A stretch of 64,000 bases of DNA. It comes from Raffaelea ambrosiae (lineage: Eukaryota; Ascomycota; Sordariomycetes; Ophiostomatales; Ophiostomataceae). Location of the stretch: positions 3,384,226-3,448,225 of the forward strand of contig PCDI01000004.1 of the NCBI GenBank assembly GCA_002778195.1, written 5' to 3'. The notes under the pieces are model-generated. The model was not told where the DNA came from and ran no database searches. It saw only the letters and a list, made by a program, of their open reading frames with translations. The position numbers were made by a program, and so were the translations under genes. Positions 63,797 through 64,000 of the stretch are shown one piece after another (positions within the stretch are counted from its first letter, which is position 1; every line of letters begins with the position of its first letter).

Positions 63797-64000
63797 ATGT
63801 CTCTCACAACAACAACAATAACAACGACGAGGACGACGTCGACCACCCCGTCCAAGCGCCCTGCCACCGCAACATCCAAATACCACGGCACGCCCAAGAC
63901 GCCCAAGACGCCCAAGACCTTTGCGTATTCGTCTGCATCGTCCACGGCTGCCGCGTCTTTGTCGTCGTCTTCCGCGTTTACATCGTCCACATCGTCCGCC
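63797..64000 (+). CDS. 5' end of a Ser/Thr-rich protein, truncated by window edge
   Basis: Open for all 68 codons from ATG 63797 to the last base. It begins MSLTTTTITTTRTTSTTPSK, includes three TPK units in a row (about 63880-63906) and continues with Ser/Ala-rich sequence. No domain is visible yet. The long pyrimidine-rich upstream region and disordered N-terminus are common for fungal regulators, but nothing specific can be said. It could also be an alternate frame of leader DNA. Confidence 0.5.
   Translation, partial: MSLTTTTITTTRTTSTTPSKRPATATSKYHGTPKTPKTPKTFAYSSASSTAAASLSSSSAFTSSTSSA

Noticed and set aside
63694..63990. 98-codon Asp/Val-rich minus ORF at the right edge
   Set aside because: Reverse of the Ser/Thr-rich plus-strand reading frame that has the better start context.

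Overview
This is a gene-dense stretch of a filamentous ascomycete nuclear genome. The evidence is short spliceosomal introns (mostly 60-190 nt, GTRNGT donors, CTAAC/CTGAC branch sites, YAG acceptors), GC-rich coding sequence with pyrimidine-rich leaders, long intergenic gaps full of homopolymer and microsatellite runs, and a mitochondrial PPR protein of the Neurospora cya-5 type. A Sordariomycete is most likely; an Ophiostomatales-like genome is a guess. No rRNA, tRNA, CRISPR array or complete transposon was seen. There are two unresolved bases, at 35387 and 63416.

Layout. 1-8 kb: a low-complexity polyQ/acidic nuclear-type protein (1141-3465) whose reading frame continues beyond a single TAG; replication factor C subunit RFC2 (4318-5714, 3 exons); a coiled-coil protein of unknown function (6022-7794, minus). 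8-16 kb: the spliceosomal helicase BRR2 (8469-15381, 2 exons). 16-19 kb: a PWWP/TFIIS-N-like chromatin protein (5 exons). 20-23 kb: ORC3 (5 exons). 24.5-27.3 kb: a fungal orphan-family protein and the ER translocon subunit SEC66 (minus). 27.8-31.4 kb: a possible accessory island with a secreted cysteine-containing protein (minus, 3 exons) and a divergent ankyrin-type protein, lying between two direct copies of a degenerate ~75 bp element. 32.4-35.2 kb: NPL4. 36.1-39.9 kb: mitochondrial arginine-specific carbamoyl-phosphate synthase large subunit (minus). 40.9-42.6 kb: cytosolic PheRS alpha subunit (minus). 43.5-45.1 kb: a DUF1746 membrane protein. 45.4-46.6 kb: RCL1 (minus). 47.1-49.9 kb: cya-5-like PPR protein. 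50.2-51.4 kb: GPATCH11-like G-patch protein (minus). 52.1-54.6 kb: DOA1/UFD3 (minus). 55.1-58.0 kb: NOP14 (minus). 58.4-59.9 kb: an uncharacterised single-pass membrane protein. 59.9-63.8 kb: a 3.9 kb gap with minisatellites. 63797-64000: the 5' end of a Ser/Thr-rich protein running off the window.

Most genes are housekeeping and not functionally clustered, but themes recur: DNA replication (RFC2, ORC3, both with ACGCG promoter motifs), ribosome biogenesis (RCL1, NOP14), the Cdc48 ubiquitin system (NPL4, DOA1) and amino-acid supply (CPS large subunit and PheRS alpha, both with TGACTCA upstream). The points most worth checking are the in-frame extension past the stop of the first gene, a DOA1 gene that appears to lack most of its PFU ubiquitin-binding domain, the repeat-flanked secreted/ankyrin pair, and several introns that are multiples of three without a stop. 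Exon coordinates were worked out by hand from splice signals and reading-frame continuity and have not been confirmed with transcripts.
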